A DNA stretch of 64,000 bases. Source: JAGQYH01 sp041393015. Lineage in GTDB: Bacteria > Bacteroidota > Bacteroidia > Chitinophagales > JADIYW01. Of this stretch, positions 18,847-26,752 are shown piece by piece (the stretch's first letter is position 1; each line of letters begins with the position of its first letter). The position numbers were made by a program, and so were the translations under genes. The stretch spans positions 124,001 through 188,000 of the forward strand of contig JAWKKV010000001.1 in assembly GCA_041393015.1 (NCBI GenBank), given 5' to 3'. The notes beneath the pieces were generated by a model, which was not told the origin of the DNA, did not search any database, and saw only the letters and a program-made list of their open reading frames with translations.

Positions 18847-20247
18847 TTGAAACGACGTAAATTTTTAAGAAATACCGGAATAGTATTGGCCGGCACCACC
18901 ATTGCAGGTTATGCAGGTATCCAAAGATTAGCATCAAAAATTGATGAACCCATAGATGCATCAATGATACCTAATGGCAGTAAGGTTTGGAGCAATTGGT
19001 CGGGCAATCAATCTTGTACACCAAAAGAATTTTTTATACCTAAATCTGAATTAGAACTGGCAGAAAAGTTAAGATCGAGTACTGAGAAAATGAGAATTGT
19101 TGGCGCAGGACATTCTTTTAGTCCGGTGGTTCCCTCCAATGAAATTTTATCTAGCCTAAAGGAATTAAATGGCATTGTATCGTACGATATTGAAAAAAGT
19201 CAAGTGGTGGTGAAGGCCGGCACGCACCTCTACCAGTTAACCCCACAATTGCACGAACTTGGATTAGCATTTTCTAATCTTGGTGATATTGATAGACAAA
19301 CGGTGGGTGGAGCCGTATCCACTTCAACCCATGGAACCGGATCAACCTTGAGAAGTATCTCTAGCGCGGTAATTGGCTTTAAAATGGTAACTGCCGAAGG
19401 AGCAATAGTAGAATGTAGTGCCGACAACAATGCTGAATTATTTTATGGTGGAACGGTAGCGTTGGGAGCACTCGGCATCGTGACCGAATATACCCTTCAA
19501 CTAGAGCCCACCTACAAATTGAAAGAAGTGGTTTATGGTGCTAGTTTAAAAGAAACTATGCTGAACTTTTCTAAACTGACGGAAGAGAATAGAAATTTTG
19601 AGTTTTTTCCTTTTCTCTATTCCGACTCGTGTGTTCATAAATTAATGAATGTGACCAACGAAGCGGAAAAGAATTTAAAGCATGGGTTTTTCAACGATGA
19701 TTTTTGGGTAAGCAGTGCTCATGTTTTGAGTGGCCAGAAAGTAAAAAACATTAAAAGGGTTCAAGACCTAGGAAGAAAAGTATATACAGAAGAGGAAAGA
19801 GTAGGTTATAGTCATCAAATTTATTCAAGTCCGAGAAACATTAGATTTAACGAAATTGAATATCAATTACCAATAGAGAAAGGCTTAGCATGTTTAGATG
19901 AATTGCGTTATGTTGGTCAAAAAGGTGAATTCCCTATCACCTATCCTATTGAAGTGAGAACGGTTGAAGGAGATGATTTCTGGATGAGTCCGTTTTATAA
20001 AAGAAAATCCATTTCCATATCCATCCACCAAATTGTTGATCGAGAATTCCTTCCATATTTTAAAGCATTTGACAAAGTATTTTGCAAGTATGAAGGTCGA
20101 CCGCATTGGGGAAAGCTAACCTATCAAAACAAAGAATATGTGTCTCAAATGTATTCGAAGTATGACGATTTTGTGGCTTTAAAACAAAAATTCGATCCCG
20201 CTTCTCGATTTTCCAATGACTATCTTGTAAAATTATTTGATAGTTAG
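18847..20247 (+). CDS. Tat-exported FAD-dependent oxidase of the D-arabinono/L-gulono-1,4-lactone oxidase family
   Basis: This 466-residue flavoprotein starts at TTG. That start is chosen because it gives a Tat signal peptide (RRKFLRNTG, then a hydrophobic stretch) matching the one on the following gene. The FAD-binding PCMH-type domain spans about 50-230 and includes GAGHSFSP, where a His in this position carries covalent FAD in the family, and the GGAVSTSTHGTG loop. The C-terminal ALO domain ends with an HWGK motif (about 417). Family members oxidise aldonolactones or polyols using oxygen or an electron acceptor. Export by Tat fits a cofactor-loaded periplasmic enzyme. The substrate is unknown. 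The next gene begins 21 bp downstream, so the two are probably cotranscribed. Confidence 0.85.
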   Translation: MKRRKFLRNTGIVLAGTTIAGYAGIQRLASKIDEPIDASMIPNGSKVWSNWSGNQSCTPKEFFIPKSELELAEKLRSSTEKMRIVGAGHSFSPVVPSNEILSSLKELNGIVSYDIEKSQVVVKAGTHLYQLTPQLHELGLAFSNLGDIDRQTVGGAVSTSTHGTGSTLRSISSAVIGFKMVTAEGAIVECSADNNAELFYGGTVALGALGIVTEYTLQLEPTYKLKEVVYGASLKETMLNFSKLTEENRNFEFFPFLYSDSCVHKLMNVTNEAEKNLKHGFFNDDFWVSSAHVLSGQKVKNIKRVQDLGRKVYTEEERVGYSHQIYSSPRNIRFNEIEYQLPIEKGLACLDELRYVGQKGEFPITYPIEVRTVEGDDFWMSPFYKRKSISISIHQIVDREFLPYFKAFDKVFCKYEGRPHWGKLTYQNKEYVSQMYSKYDDFVALKQKFDPASRFSNDYLVKLFDS

Positions 20248-20268
20248 CATCCATCTAAACGGATACAT

Positions 20269-21570
20269 ATGAAGAGAAGAAAGTTTTTAAAAGCAACGGG
20301 AATATCTTTAGGAGGTCTCACACTTGTTGGAGCAGGTGCCTTTTTTGCAGCCAAACCTAAAGGGAAGAGTAGCGCCTACACGCCTACTTTTCAAACGCTC
20401 AATGAAAACTTAAAAAATTATCGTCGTGCCATTCCGGAATTGATAATTGATTTAGATGCAGTAGATAAAAATATTGAAGCGCTTCAAAAATTAATTCCTC
20501 CAAACAGCCAATATAGAATTGTAGTAAAATCATTGCCGAGTGTTGAACTTGTTGACTATGTAATGGCTCAGGCATCCACCCATAATTTGATGCTGTTTCA
20601 TCAGCCGTTTCTGTCGCACATAAGTGAAATGGCCAATGAGCAAGTGGATATATTGATGGGCAAACCGATGCCGGTAAAAACAGTTGAATATTATTACGAT
20701 ACGCTCATCGTAAACAATGGATTTGATCCTTCCAAACAATTACAATGGTTAGTAGATACAGACAAAAGGATAAATGAATACATACAGTTGGCAAAGGATA
20801 AAAACCTGACTTTACAACTCAATATTGAAATAGATGTCGGACTTCATAGAGGAGGCTACGCTGATTTAGCAGCCTTGAAAAAAGCTTTGCAATTGATTGA
20901 AGCCAACCAAGAGTACGTCACTTTTTCGGGTTTTATGGGCTACGATCCGCATGTGGTTAAAATACCCAAGATGATTATGTCGGCTGATGAAGCTTTTGAA
21001 AAAGTTAAAGACTATTATTATGCATGTATCGAACTTCTAAAAACGGAATTCCCATCCATGTACCATGAAGGACTAACCTTTAATGGTGCCGGAAGCCCAA
21101 CGTTAGCCTATCATGCTAAAGGAGATTCTCCTTGTAACGATTTGGCCGCAGGATCGTGTTTGGTAAAACCTACGGATTTTGATATTGAAAGCTTAGCACA
21201 ATTTGAGGCCGCCTGTTATATCGCCACGCCAATTTTAAAGCAATATGAGAATACGCAATTGCCGGGAGGAGAAAAGATGACAGGTATTTTAAACCTTTGG
21301 GATAAAAACATGGAGAACTCGTATTTTATTTATGGCGGTTCTTGGATGGCAGACTATTATGAACCACCCGGTGTAAAACCCAATAAGATTTTTGGTAAAA
21401 GTACCAATCAAGTGATGATCAATGCCTCAGATGAATCTAAGCTAGCAGTAGGCGATTTTGTGTTTTTACGACCTCACCAAAGCGAATTTGTTTTCTTACA
21501 GTTTGGAAATATTTTGGCGATGAGAAATCAGGAGATAAAAGAAGAATGGAGCTGCATTCGCAATGTTTGA
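20269..21570 (+). CDS. Tat-exported alanine racemase/D-threonine aldolase-like PLP protein
   Basis: This 433-residue protein has a Tat signal (KRRKFLKATG, hydrophobic core, AFFAA) nearly identical to the one on the upstream gene. The mature part has an alanine-racemase N-terminal TIM-barrel fold: LIIDLDAVDKN, the PLP-lysine region VVKSLPS (about residue 88), and IEIDVGLHRGGY in the barrel. A C-terminal D-serine-dehydratase-like beta domain contains RPHQSEFVFLQFG. Characterised D-threonine aldolases and D-serine dehydratases have a metal-binding His-x-Asp/Cys there, and this protein reads His-Gln-Ser, so metal dependence may be lost. The substrate (a D-amino acid or hydroxy-amino acid) is not known. 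Confidence 0.82.
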   Translation: MKRRKFLKATGISLGGLTLVGAGAFFAAKPKGKSSAYTPTFQTLNENLKNYRRAIPELIIDLDAVDKNIEALQKLIPPNSQYRIVVKSLPSVELVDYVMAQASTHNLMLFHQPFLSHISEMANEQVDILMGKPMPVKTVEYYYDTLIVNNGFDPSKQLQWLVDTDKRINEYIQLAKDKNLTLQLNIEIDVGLHRGGYADLAALKKALQLIEANQEYVTFSGFMGYDPHVVKIPKMIMSADEAFEKVKDYYYACIELLKTEFPSMYHEGLTFNGAGSPTLAYHAKGDSPCNDLAAGSCLVKPTDFDIESLAQFEAACYIATPILKQYENTQLPGGEKMTGILNLWDKNMENSYFIYGGSWMADYYEPPGVKPNKIFGKSTNQVMINASDESKLAVGDFVFLRPHQSEFVFLQFGNILAMRNQEIKEEWSCIRNV

Positions 21571-21591
21571 TAATCAGAAAAATAAAATACA

Positions 21592-22425
21592 ATTAAAAAC
21601 TTAAAAGATAAAGTTGCCGTTGTAACCGGTGCCGGTTCCGGAGTGGGAAGATCTTTGGCATTGCAATTTTCCAAAGAAGGATGTCGCCTTGCCTTAAATG
21701 ATTATGATGAAAACGCACTGAAAGAAACCGTTCAGCTTTTAGATAGACAAGAAAGTGTAATCGCCGATTGCTTTGATGTCTCAAATTATGAAAGTTTTGA
21801 AGCCTTCGCCAAAAAGACGTTAGAGGTTTATGATCATCAAGTAGATATTGTGGTGAATAATGCCGGCGTTAATCTTGTTCGATTGAATTTTGAAGAAACG
21901 ACAATGGAACAGTTTCATTGGATCATGAATATCAATTTTTGGGGCGTTATATATGGATGTAAATTGTTTTTACCCGCTTTGCAAAAGAGACAGGAAGCAA
22001 GTTTAGTTAACCTCTCTAGCGTGCAAGGTTTTGTAGGAGCACCACAACAAACTGCCTATACTGCCACAAAATTTGCGGTTCGAGGATTTACCGAGTCATT
22101 AAGAATGGAGCTATTGAATTCGAACGTTACAGTATGTTGCGTTCATCCCGGCGGCATAAAAACCAATATCATCAAAAATGCTCGCGGTTTAGATGAAAAT
22201 ATGGATGCTCAAGAAAGAGATAAAGAAATAAAAAGTATGACGCGGATCTATATGCATACACCGGAGATGGCTGCCAAAACAATCATTAACGGTATAAAAA
22301 AGAAAAAGGAACGTGTTTTAATTGGCGCCGAAGCAAAGGCCATTGAATTTGCGCAAAGACTGTTTCCCGTTAAATATGTCAACTTATCTACTAAACTGAT
22401 TGAATTGAGTACTAAAAAATATTAG
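21592..22425 (+). CDS. Short-chain dehydrogenase/reductase with likely ATT start
   Basis: The first ATG in frame (21643) would remove the cofactor-binding glycine motif. The frame is open from a stop at 21583, and translation from the ATT at 21592 gives a normal SDR N-terminus, (M)KNLKDKVAVVTGAGSGVG, 277 residues. TGAGSGVG, NNAG, a catalytic Ser in LSSVQG and YTATK are all present. The C-terminal part (RVLIGAEAKAIE) is like SDRs of the DltE/YqjQ type. It follows the PLP gene by 21 bp and is probably the third gene of that operon. ATT is a rare but known initiator, and a base error at an ATG is the simple alternative. It converges on the monooxygenase gene. Confidence 0.85.
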   Translation: MKNLKDKVAVVTGAGSGVGRSLALQFSKEGCRLALNDYDENALKETVQLLDRQESVIADCFDVSNYESFEAFAKKTLEVYDHQVDIVVNNAGVNLVRLNFEETTMEQFHWIMNINFWGVIYGCKLFLPALQKRQEASLVNLSSVQGFVGAPQQTAYTATKFAVRGFTESLRMELLNSNVTVCCVHPGGIKTNIIKNARGLDENMDAQERDKEIKSMTRIYMHTPEMAAKTIINGIKKKKERVLIGAEAKAIEFAQRLFPVKYVNLSTKLIELSTKKY

Positions 22426-22498
22426 ATTATATTTTACTGTATTGATGATGGTAAATCATCTCTGTTAGTGACTATCTTTAAACAGTTAGAAGTTAAAA

Positions 22499-24025
22499 TC
22501 AATTAATGTATGCTGACTGCTTTTTGGTGGTTACATCCTCAAATGTTGGCATTTCCTCATCGAATTTGTAGAATTTTAGATGACCATCATTCACTTTCCC
22601 ATTTTCAAACAGTTTTTTGTCCTCATTCATGTTTTGAGAAATTTTCCAAGGGAAACTACTTCCTTGTTTAGGAAATTCATTGATGCCTCTTTTGATGTAA
22701 CCTGAATTCATGGTTGTGATAAATGGTTGAGGATTTTCAGCCAACTTTGGCTTACTCACCATTGCTGCTGTAAAATAATTTTGGTCCATGTAATTTATCA
22801 GCTGGCATAAATATTTAGAAGCAAAATCTGCTTTGATGGTCCAAGGAAAAGTGGTGTAGCCAAAAATGGCGGCAAAGTTGGGTACATCGCTCATCATCAC
22901 GCCACTTTTATAAGCAATTTGATCTTTGGGATCTATTTTATTTCCATCCACATACAATTTTATACCACCGGCCAAAACCATTTTTAATCCGGTAGCGGAA
23001 ACAATAATATCAGCCTTCATCACTTTACCTGATTTCAATTGGATGCCTTCTTCCGTAAAACAATCAATATGATCCGTTACCATGGAGGCTTTACCACTTG
23101 AAATCGCCTTGAAAAAATCTCCATCAGGAGCGACACACATTCTTTGCTCCATTGGATAGTATTTAGGCGTAAAATGCTTGTCTATATCATAGTCTTTGGG
23201 CAAGGCGCTTTTGATGCCATTGATGAACACCAATTTGGCTATTTGGGGATATTTCAGCGCGAAAGTAGTGGCAATTTCTCCAACTTTTATATTTTTCCAT
23301 CTCGTTAGTTGGTGTGCCATTTCTACCGGCATCACTTTTGAGAGGCGATTAACGGTGTTGTCTTCTCGAGGAAGGATCACGAAGTAAGACGGAGAGCGTT
23401 GAAGCAGTTTAACATGACGAGCGCCACCATTGGCCAAAGACGGCACCAACGTTACCGCCGTAGCACCGCTGCCAATAATAATTATGTTTTTGTCTTTGTA
23501 ATCTAAATCTTCCGGCCAAAATTGTGGATGAATAAACGTTCCTTTAAAATCCTTTACATTTTTATAGTCAGGAATGTATCCTTGTTGATGATCGTAGTAG
23601 CCACAGCAGCTAATGATAAAATTAGCCGTCATCTTACTTTTGTCTCCGGTCTTTTTATTTTGAGTGGTAAGCGTCCAATGCTTGTTTTCACTCGACCATT
23701 CTGCTTGCTCTACCCAAGTATTGAAAATGATCTTTTCTTTTGTTCCATCTTCTTCGATGGTTTCGGTCAAATATTTTTTAATCATTGGCGCATCTACAAA
23801 TTGATTGGTACCAACCCATGGTTTGAATTCATAGCCATAGGTAGCCATATCAGAATCGGTGCGAATACCCGGATATTTGAACAAATCCCAAGTGCCTCCA
23901 ATATCATTTCTGCCTTCTAAAATGGCCAACTTTTTATTTGGGCATTTTTCGTTTAAATGATGCGCGGCACAAATTCCCGAAAGCCCTGCTCCAATAATAA
24001 TAACATCAAAATGTTGACCATCCAT
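22499..24025 (-). CDS. Flavin-containing/Baeyer-Villiger-type monooxygenase
   Basis: The ATG at 24025 is preferred over an upstream in-frame TTG at 24034, giving 508 residues. FAD motif IIIGAGLSG (Gly 12/14/17) lies at the N-terminus, then GGTWD and YPGIRTDSD. The Baeyer-Villiger/flavin-monooxygenase fingerprint FKGTFIHPQFWP is present, followed by the NADPH-binding IIGSGATAVT. The enzymes insert oxygen next to a carbonyl, or oxidise N or S, with NADPH and O2. It is cytoplasmic or peripheral. Two palindromes lie directly upstream, and a Crp/Fnr regulator gene in the same direction lies 77 bp further upstream. It fits with the SDR and hydrolase genes as an alcohol to ketone to ester to acid route (inference). 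Confidence 0.9.
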   Translation of the reverse strand: MDGQHFDVIIIGAGLSGICAAHHLNEKCPNKKLAILEGRNDIGGTWDLFKYPGIRTDSDMATYGYEFKPWVGTNQFVDAPMIKKYLTETIEEDGTKEKIIFNTWVEQAEWSSENKHWTLTTQNKKTGDKSKMTANFIISCCGYYDHQQGYIPDYKNVKDFKGTFIHPQFWPEDLDYKDKNIIIIGSGATAVTLVPSLANGGARHVKLLQRSPSYFVILPREDNTVNRLSKVMPVEMAHQLTRWKNIKVGEIATTFALKYPQIAKLVFINGIKSALPKDYDIDKHFTPKYYPMEQRMCVAPDGDFFKAISSGKASMVTDHIDCFTEEGIQLKSGKVMKADIIVSATGLKMVLAGGIKLYVDGNKIDPKDQIAYKSGVMMSDVPNFAAIFGYTTFPWTIKADFASKYLCQLINYMDQNYFTAAMVSKPKLAENPQPFITTMNSGYIKRGINEFPKQGSSFPWKISQNMNEDKKLFENGKVNDGHLKFYKFDEEMPTFEDVTTKKQSAYIN

Positions 24026-24032
24026 ATTTACC

Positions 24033-24050
24033 AATTTACACCGGTAAATT
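24033..24050. promoter_or_regulatory. TTTAC-N4-GTAAA palindrome adjacent to the monooxygenase start
   Basis: AATTTAC-ACCG-GTAAATT is a perfect 7-4-7 inverted repeat 8-25 bp upstream of the monooxygenase ATG. Its layout matches the TTAAC-N4-GTTAA sites with one base changed per half-site. Occupation here would overlap the leader or transcription start and would be expected to repress. Confidence 0.45.
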
Positions 24051-24073
24051 AGTGTCTTAATTCAGGAAATGGG

Positions 24074-24087
24074 TTAACGTGGGTTAA
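24074..24087. promoter_or_regulatory. FNR-type palindrome upstream of the monooxygenase gene
   Basis: TTAAC-GTGG-GTTAA is a perfect 5-4-5 inverted repeat about 49 bp upstream of the monooxygenase ATG and 15 bp past the end of a Crp/Fnr regulator gene. Read on the minus strand it is TTAACCCACGTTAA, identical to the core at 18778-18791. Confidence 0.65.
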
Positions 24088-24102
24088 AAAATGAATGAAA
24101 AT

Positions 24103-24696
24103 CTACAACTTTCCGGCTCTTACTCTACTTAAAGTACCCAGTGCCATTCCCAAATAGGAAGCAATGTAAGTTAAAGGCGCGCGCTGCGCAACGATTGGAC
24201 GCATTTCACAAAAGGCCTCATATCGCTCTCTTGATGAGGTGATCCGTAATAATTTGGAACGTTCCGTTACATCAGAAATACCATTACTTAATAACTGACT
24301 TAAAACATTCAAGTATCGTGGATATTTACTTAAAAAAGTAAGAAAATCCTCTTTTGAAATGGCCACTATTTCTGTTTCTTCCAATACTTGACCGGCGGCT
24401 TCTGTTGGTTGCTGATTGATTAATGAGTTATAATCTCCGATAATTTCGTTTTCGTAGAAAAACTCCATGGTATGTTCTTCTCCTTCATCATTTACATAAA
24501 AAATTCGCCCGCCTCCTTTGAGAATAAATCCGAGCACTTTAATTTGCTTTCCTTGCTCATGAATGATCTCGTTTTTTTTAAATGTAGCGAATTGGGCAAC
24601 ACTTGAGAGATACTCCTTTTCCTCTTCAAGTACATTAATGTATCCCGATATAAAATCAAATAAAGGTTGAATCGTTTTTGACCGATTATCCATCAT
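24103..24696 (-). CDS. Crp/Fnr family transcriptional regulator
   Basis: This 197-residue protein has an N-terminal effector-binding beta-roll (about 25-120, VLGFILKGGGRIFYVNDEGEEHTMEFFYENEIIGDY region), a dimer helix and a short C-terminal helix-turn-helix (YIASYLGMALGTLSRVR). No FNR-type cysteine cluster is present. It lies directly upstream of the monooxygenase gene in the same orientation, and the FNR-type palindrome sits in the 77-bp gap between them. It is the best candidate for the protein that binds the palindromes at 17.7, 18.8 and 24.1 kb (inference from position and site geometry). Confidence 0.88.
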   Translation of the reverse strand: MMDNRSKTIQPLFDFISGYINVLEEEKEYLSSVAQFATFKKNEIIHEQGKQIKVLGFILKGGGRIFYVNDEGEEHTMEFFYENEIIGDYNSLINQQPTEAAGQVLEETEIVAISKEDFLTFLSKYPRYLNVLSQLLSNGISDVTERSKLLRITSSRERYEAFCEMRPIVAQRAPLTYIASYLGMALGTLSRVRAGKL

Positions 24697-24787
24697 TTTT
24701 AGTGTATCAACTCAAAAAAAATGTAAAAATATTGCCTACAAGATAACTATTTCAGCCATTCATTCGAATCATCTTTTGGATGATCTG

Positions 24788-25918
24788 TTACAAAGTCTCC
24801 TTTAAGGCATTTAGCAACTTATCAATATTTTCTTGTCGGCTAGAATGTCCCATTAAACCGATTCTCCAGATTTTACCGGCCATTACCCCTAATCCACCGC
24901 CTACTTCAATGCCGTAGTTGCGTAACAATTTGGTTCTAACGGCAGCGTCATCAATGCTGTCATTTAAGGTAATAGCATTTAATTGTGGCAATCTATATTG
25001 CTCTTCCACAAAGAATTCTAAACCTAGTGCTTCTAAACCATCTTTTAATTTTAAATGATTTTCATAGTGTCTTGTCCAAGCATGTTCAAGTCCTTCTTCT
25101 GATAAAATTACCAGTGATTCATGCAAACCATATAAAGAATTAATAGGTGCGGTGTGGTGATAAGATCTTTTTTGATTACTGCCCCAATAGCCCATTACTA
25201 AATTCAAATCCAAGAACCAGCTTTGTACTTTGGCTTTTCTATTTTTGATGGCTTCGATGGCTCTGCTACCAAAGCTTACCGGAGATAATCCAGGTGTACA
25301 AGACAAACATTTTTGACTTCCGGAATAAATAGCATCAATGCCCCATTCGTCCACTTTCAATTCTGAACCACCTAAAGAAGTTACTGCATCTACAATGGTT
25401 AAGCAGCCGTATTCGTGTGCTAAAGCTACCAAAGCTTGTGCATCAGATCGCACTCCGGTAGATGTTTCTGCGTGCACGAATGCTACTATTTTAGCATCTT
25501 TATTGTTGTCTAATGCTTCCTTTACTTTATTGAGATCAACCGGCTTTCCCCATTCATCTTGAACCATAACCGCAATGCCGCCACATCTCTCTACATTTTC
25601 TTTCATTCTTCCACCAAACACACCATTTTGGCAAACAATTACTTTGTCGCCCGGTTCTACTAAGTTGGCAAAACACATTTCCATTCCGGCAGAGCCCGGC
25701 GCAGAAACGGCCATTGTCATTTCATTTTTAGTTTGAAAAGCGTATTGTAACAACTGCTTCAGTTCATCCATCATACTAACAAAATCAGGATCAAGATGCC
25801 CCAATGTAGGTCGAGCCATAGCGTCTAATATTCTTTGAGGAACGTCAGATGGTCCTGGGCCTAATAATGTTCTTTTACCCGGAATAAATGATTTGATAGT
25901 TGGTTTTGTGAAAGTCAT
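24788..25918 (-). CDS. Class V aminotransferase, alanine-glyoxylate/serine-pyruvate aminotransferase type
   Basis: The frame extends to 25966, but the ATG at 25918 (MTFTKPTIKSF) matches the usual start just before LLGPGPSDVP and is preferred, giving 376 residues. PLP-binding features are the SAPGSAGME loop, IVDAVTSLGG with the conserved Asp, and the Schiff-base Lys in SGSQKCL. The C-terminal GGGLG and WRIGLMGHS segments are typical of the AGXT/SgaA group. It transfers amino groups between alanine or serine and glyoxylate or pyruvate in the cytoplasm. It appears to be transcribed alone, and a perfect palindrome lies about 160 bp upstream. Confidence 0.9.
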   Translation of the reverse strand: MTFTKPTIKSFIPGKRTLLGPGPSDVPQRILDAMARPTLGHLDPDFVSMMDELKQLLQYAFQTKNEMTMAVSAPGSAGMEMCFANLVEPGDKVIVCQNGVFGGRMKENVERCGGIAVMVQDEWGKPVDLNKVKEALDNNKDAKIVAFVHAETSTGVRSDAQALVALAHEYGCLTIVDAVTSLGGSELKVDEWGIDAIYSGSQKCLSCTPGLSPVSFGSRAIEAIKNRKAKVQSWFLDLNLVMGYWGSNQKRSYHHTAPINSLYGLHESLVILSEEGLEHAWTRHYENHLKLKDGLEALGLEFFVEEQYRLPQLNAITLNDSIDDAAVRTKLLRNYGIEVGGGLGVMAGKIWRIGLMGHSSRQENIDKLLNALKETL

Positions 25919-26079
25919 ACTATAAATTTTTAATGGTCTAACATCAACGTCCTCCATGGGAAACATTGATGGAATGTTAGTTATTTTAGATTATTAATCA
26001 TCAACTACCTTTGAAAAATTAATTGGTAGTGTATTACTACGAATTTATGAAGTTGATTTTGCATATTCATCAAAGATAG

Positions 26080-26093
26080 AATAGTTAACTATT
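26080..26093. promoter_or_regulatory. Perfect palindrome AATAGTTAACTATT upstream of the aminotransferase
   Basis: This 14-bp self-complementary sequence lies in the 262-bp gap between the YqiA-like gene and the aminotransferase gene. It contains GTTAAC, the joined half-sites of the FNR-type motif without the 4-bp spacer. An operator role is possible but not supported further. Confidence 0.3.
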
Positions 26094-26180
26094 GTTTTAA
26101 ACCAAATGAGTTGTAAAATTTGGAGTATAATCCAAGTCTATCGTATGACGCACTTCGGTACTGATAAAAAAGGAATTTAG

Positions 26181-26705
26181 TTAAATTTTATTTTGTGATA
26201 GTGACAGTCGAATTCCACTTTCTGTCATAGCTTCAAAAGTTTTTAAGTCGATTATATGGGGCAACCAATTACAAGTAACTGTTAGTATGTTATCGGCTGC
26301 TTCATTATTTTGAATAAAATCATTTGTGGTAGCAATGGGAATCGTTTCGTCTTTTTCTCCTAATACAAAATAGCTATAAGGGCTGGGGTGATTAGGTTTT
26401 TGTTGTAGGAAGATATTGTCAGTTAATCCGAAAAACAAAGCAGGATTGAATAATATGGAAGGCAATTGTAGTTCGCGAGAAAGGTAAAAGCCTAGATAAC
26501 CTCCAAAAGAACTGCCTATGATAAAGTCGACTGATTCTTTCACACATTGATCTCTTAAAATATGATAGGCATCTAATTCTTCGGTGTAATTGATGTTTAA
26601 AGCCGTAACACGATGAAAGTAATTTTCCAAGATAGCTGTTTTAGCTAAATTCACTTTACTATGCAGTCCGTGAATGTATAAGCAGTTTGTATAATGTTTC
26701 GTCAT
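26181..26705 (-). CDS. YqiA/YcfP-like alpha/beta fold esterase
   Basis: This small 174-residue hydrolase has YIHGLHS at the N-terminus, nucleophile elbow GSSFGGYLG, SILFNPAL, acid in GEKDETIP and a C-terminal His in LPHIIDLKTFE. The size and these motifs match the YqiA/UPF0227 group of cytoplasmic thioesterase/esterase-like enzymes. It is divergent from the DUF937 gene, with 47 bp between the chosen starts. The substrate is unknown. Confidence 0.8.
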   Translation of the reverse strand: MTKHYTNCLYIHGLHSKVNLAKTAILENYFHRVTALNINYTEELDAYHILRDQCVKESVDFIIGSSFGGYLGFYLSRELQLPSILFNPALFFGLTDNIFLQQKPNHPSPYSYFVLGEKDETIPIATTNDFIQNNEAADNILTVTCNWLPHIIDLKTFEAMTESGIRLSLSQNKI

Positions 26706-26752
26706 TGATGAGGTTATTTCGTAAATTGCATCGAATCAAATTTAAAATTAAA

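Noticed and set aside
22444..22460. gatgat-N5-atcatc hairpin between the SDR and monooxygenase genes as a terminator
   Set aside because: The stem is short and AT-rich and no T-run follows on either strand.
25919..25966. Longer N-terminus for the class V aminotransferase
   Set aside because: The 16 extra residues have no similarity to the family, and the ATG at 25918 gives the usual start.
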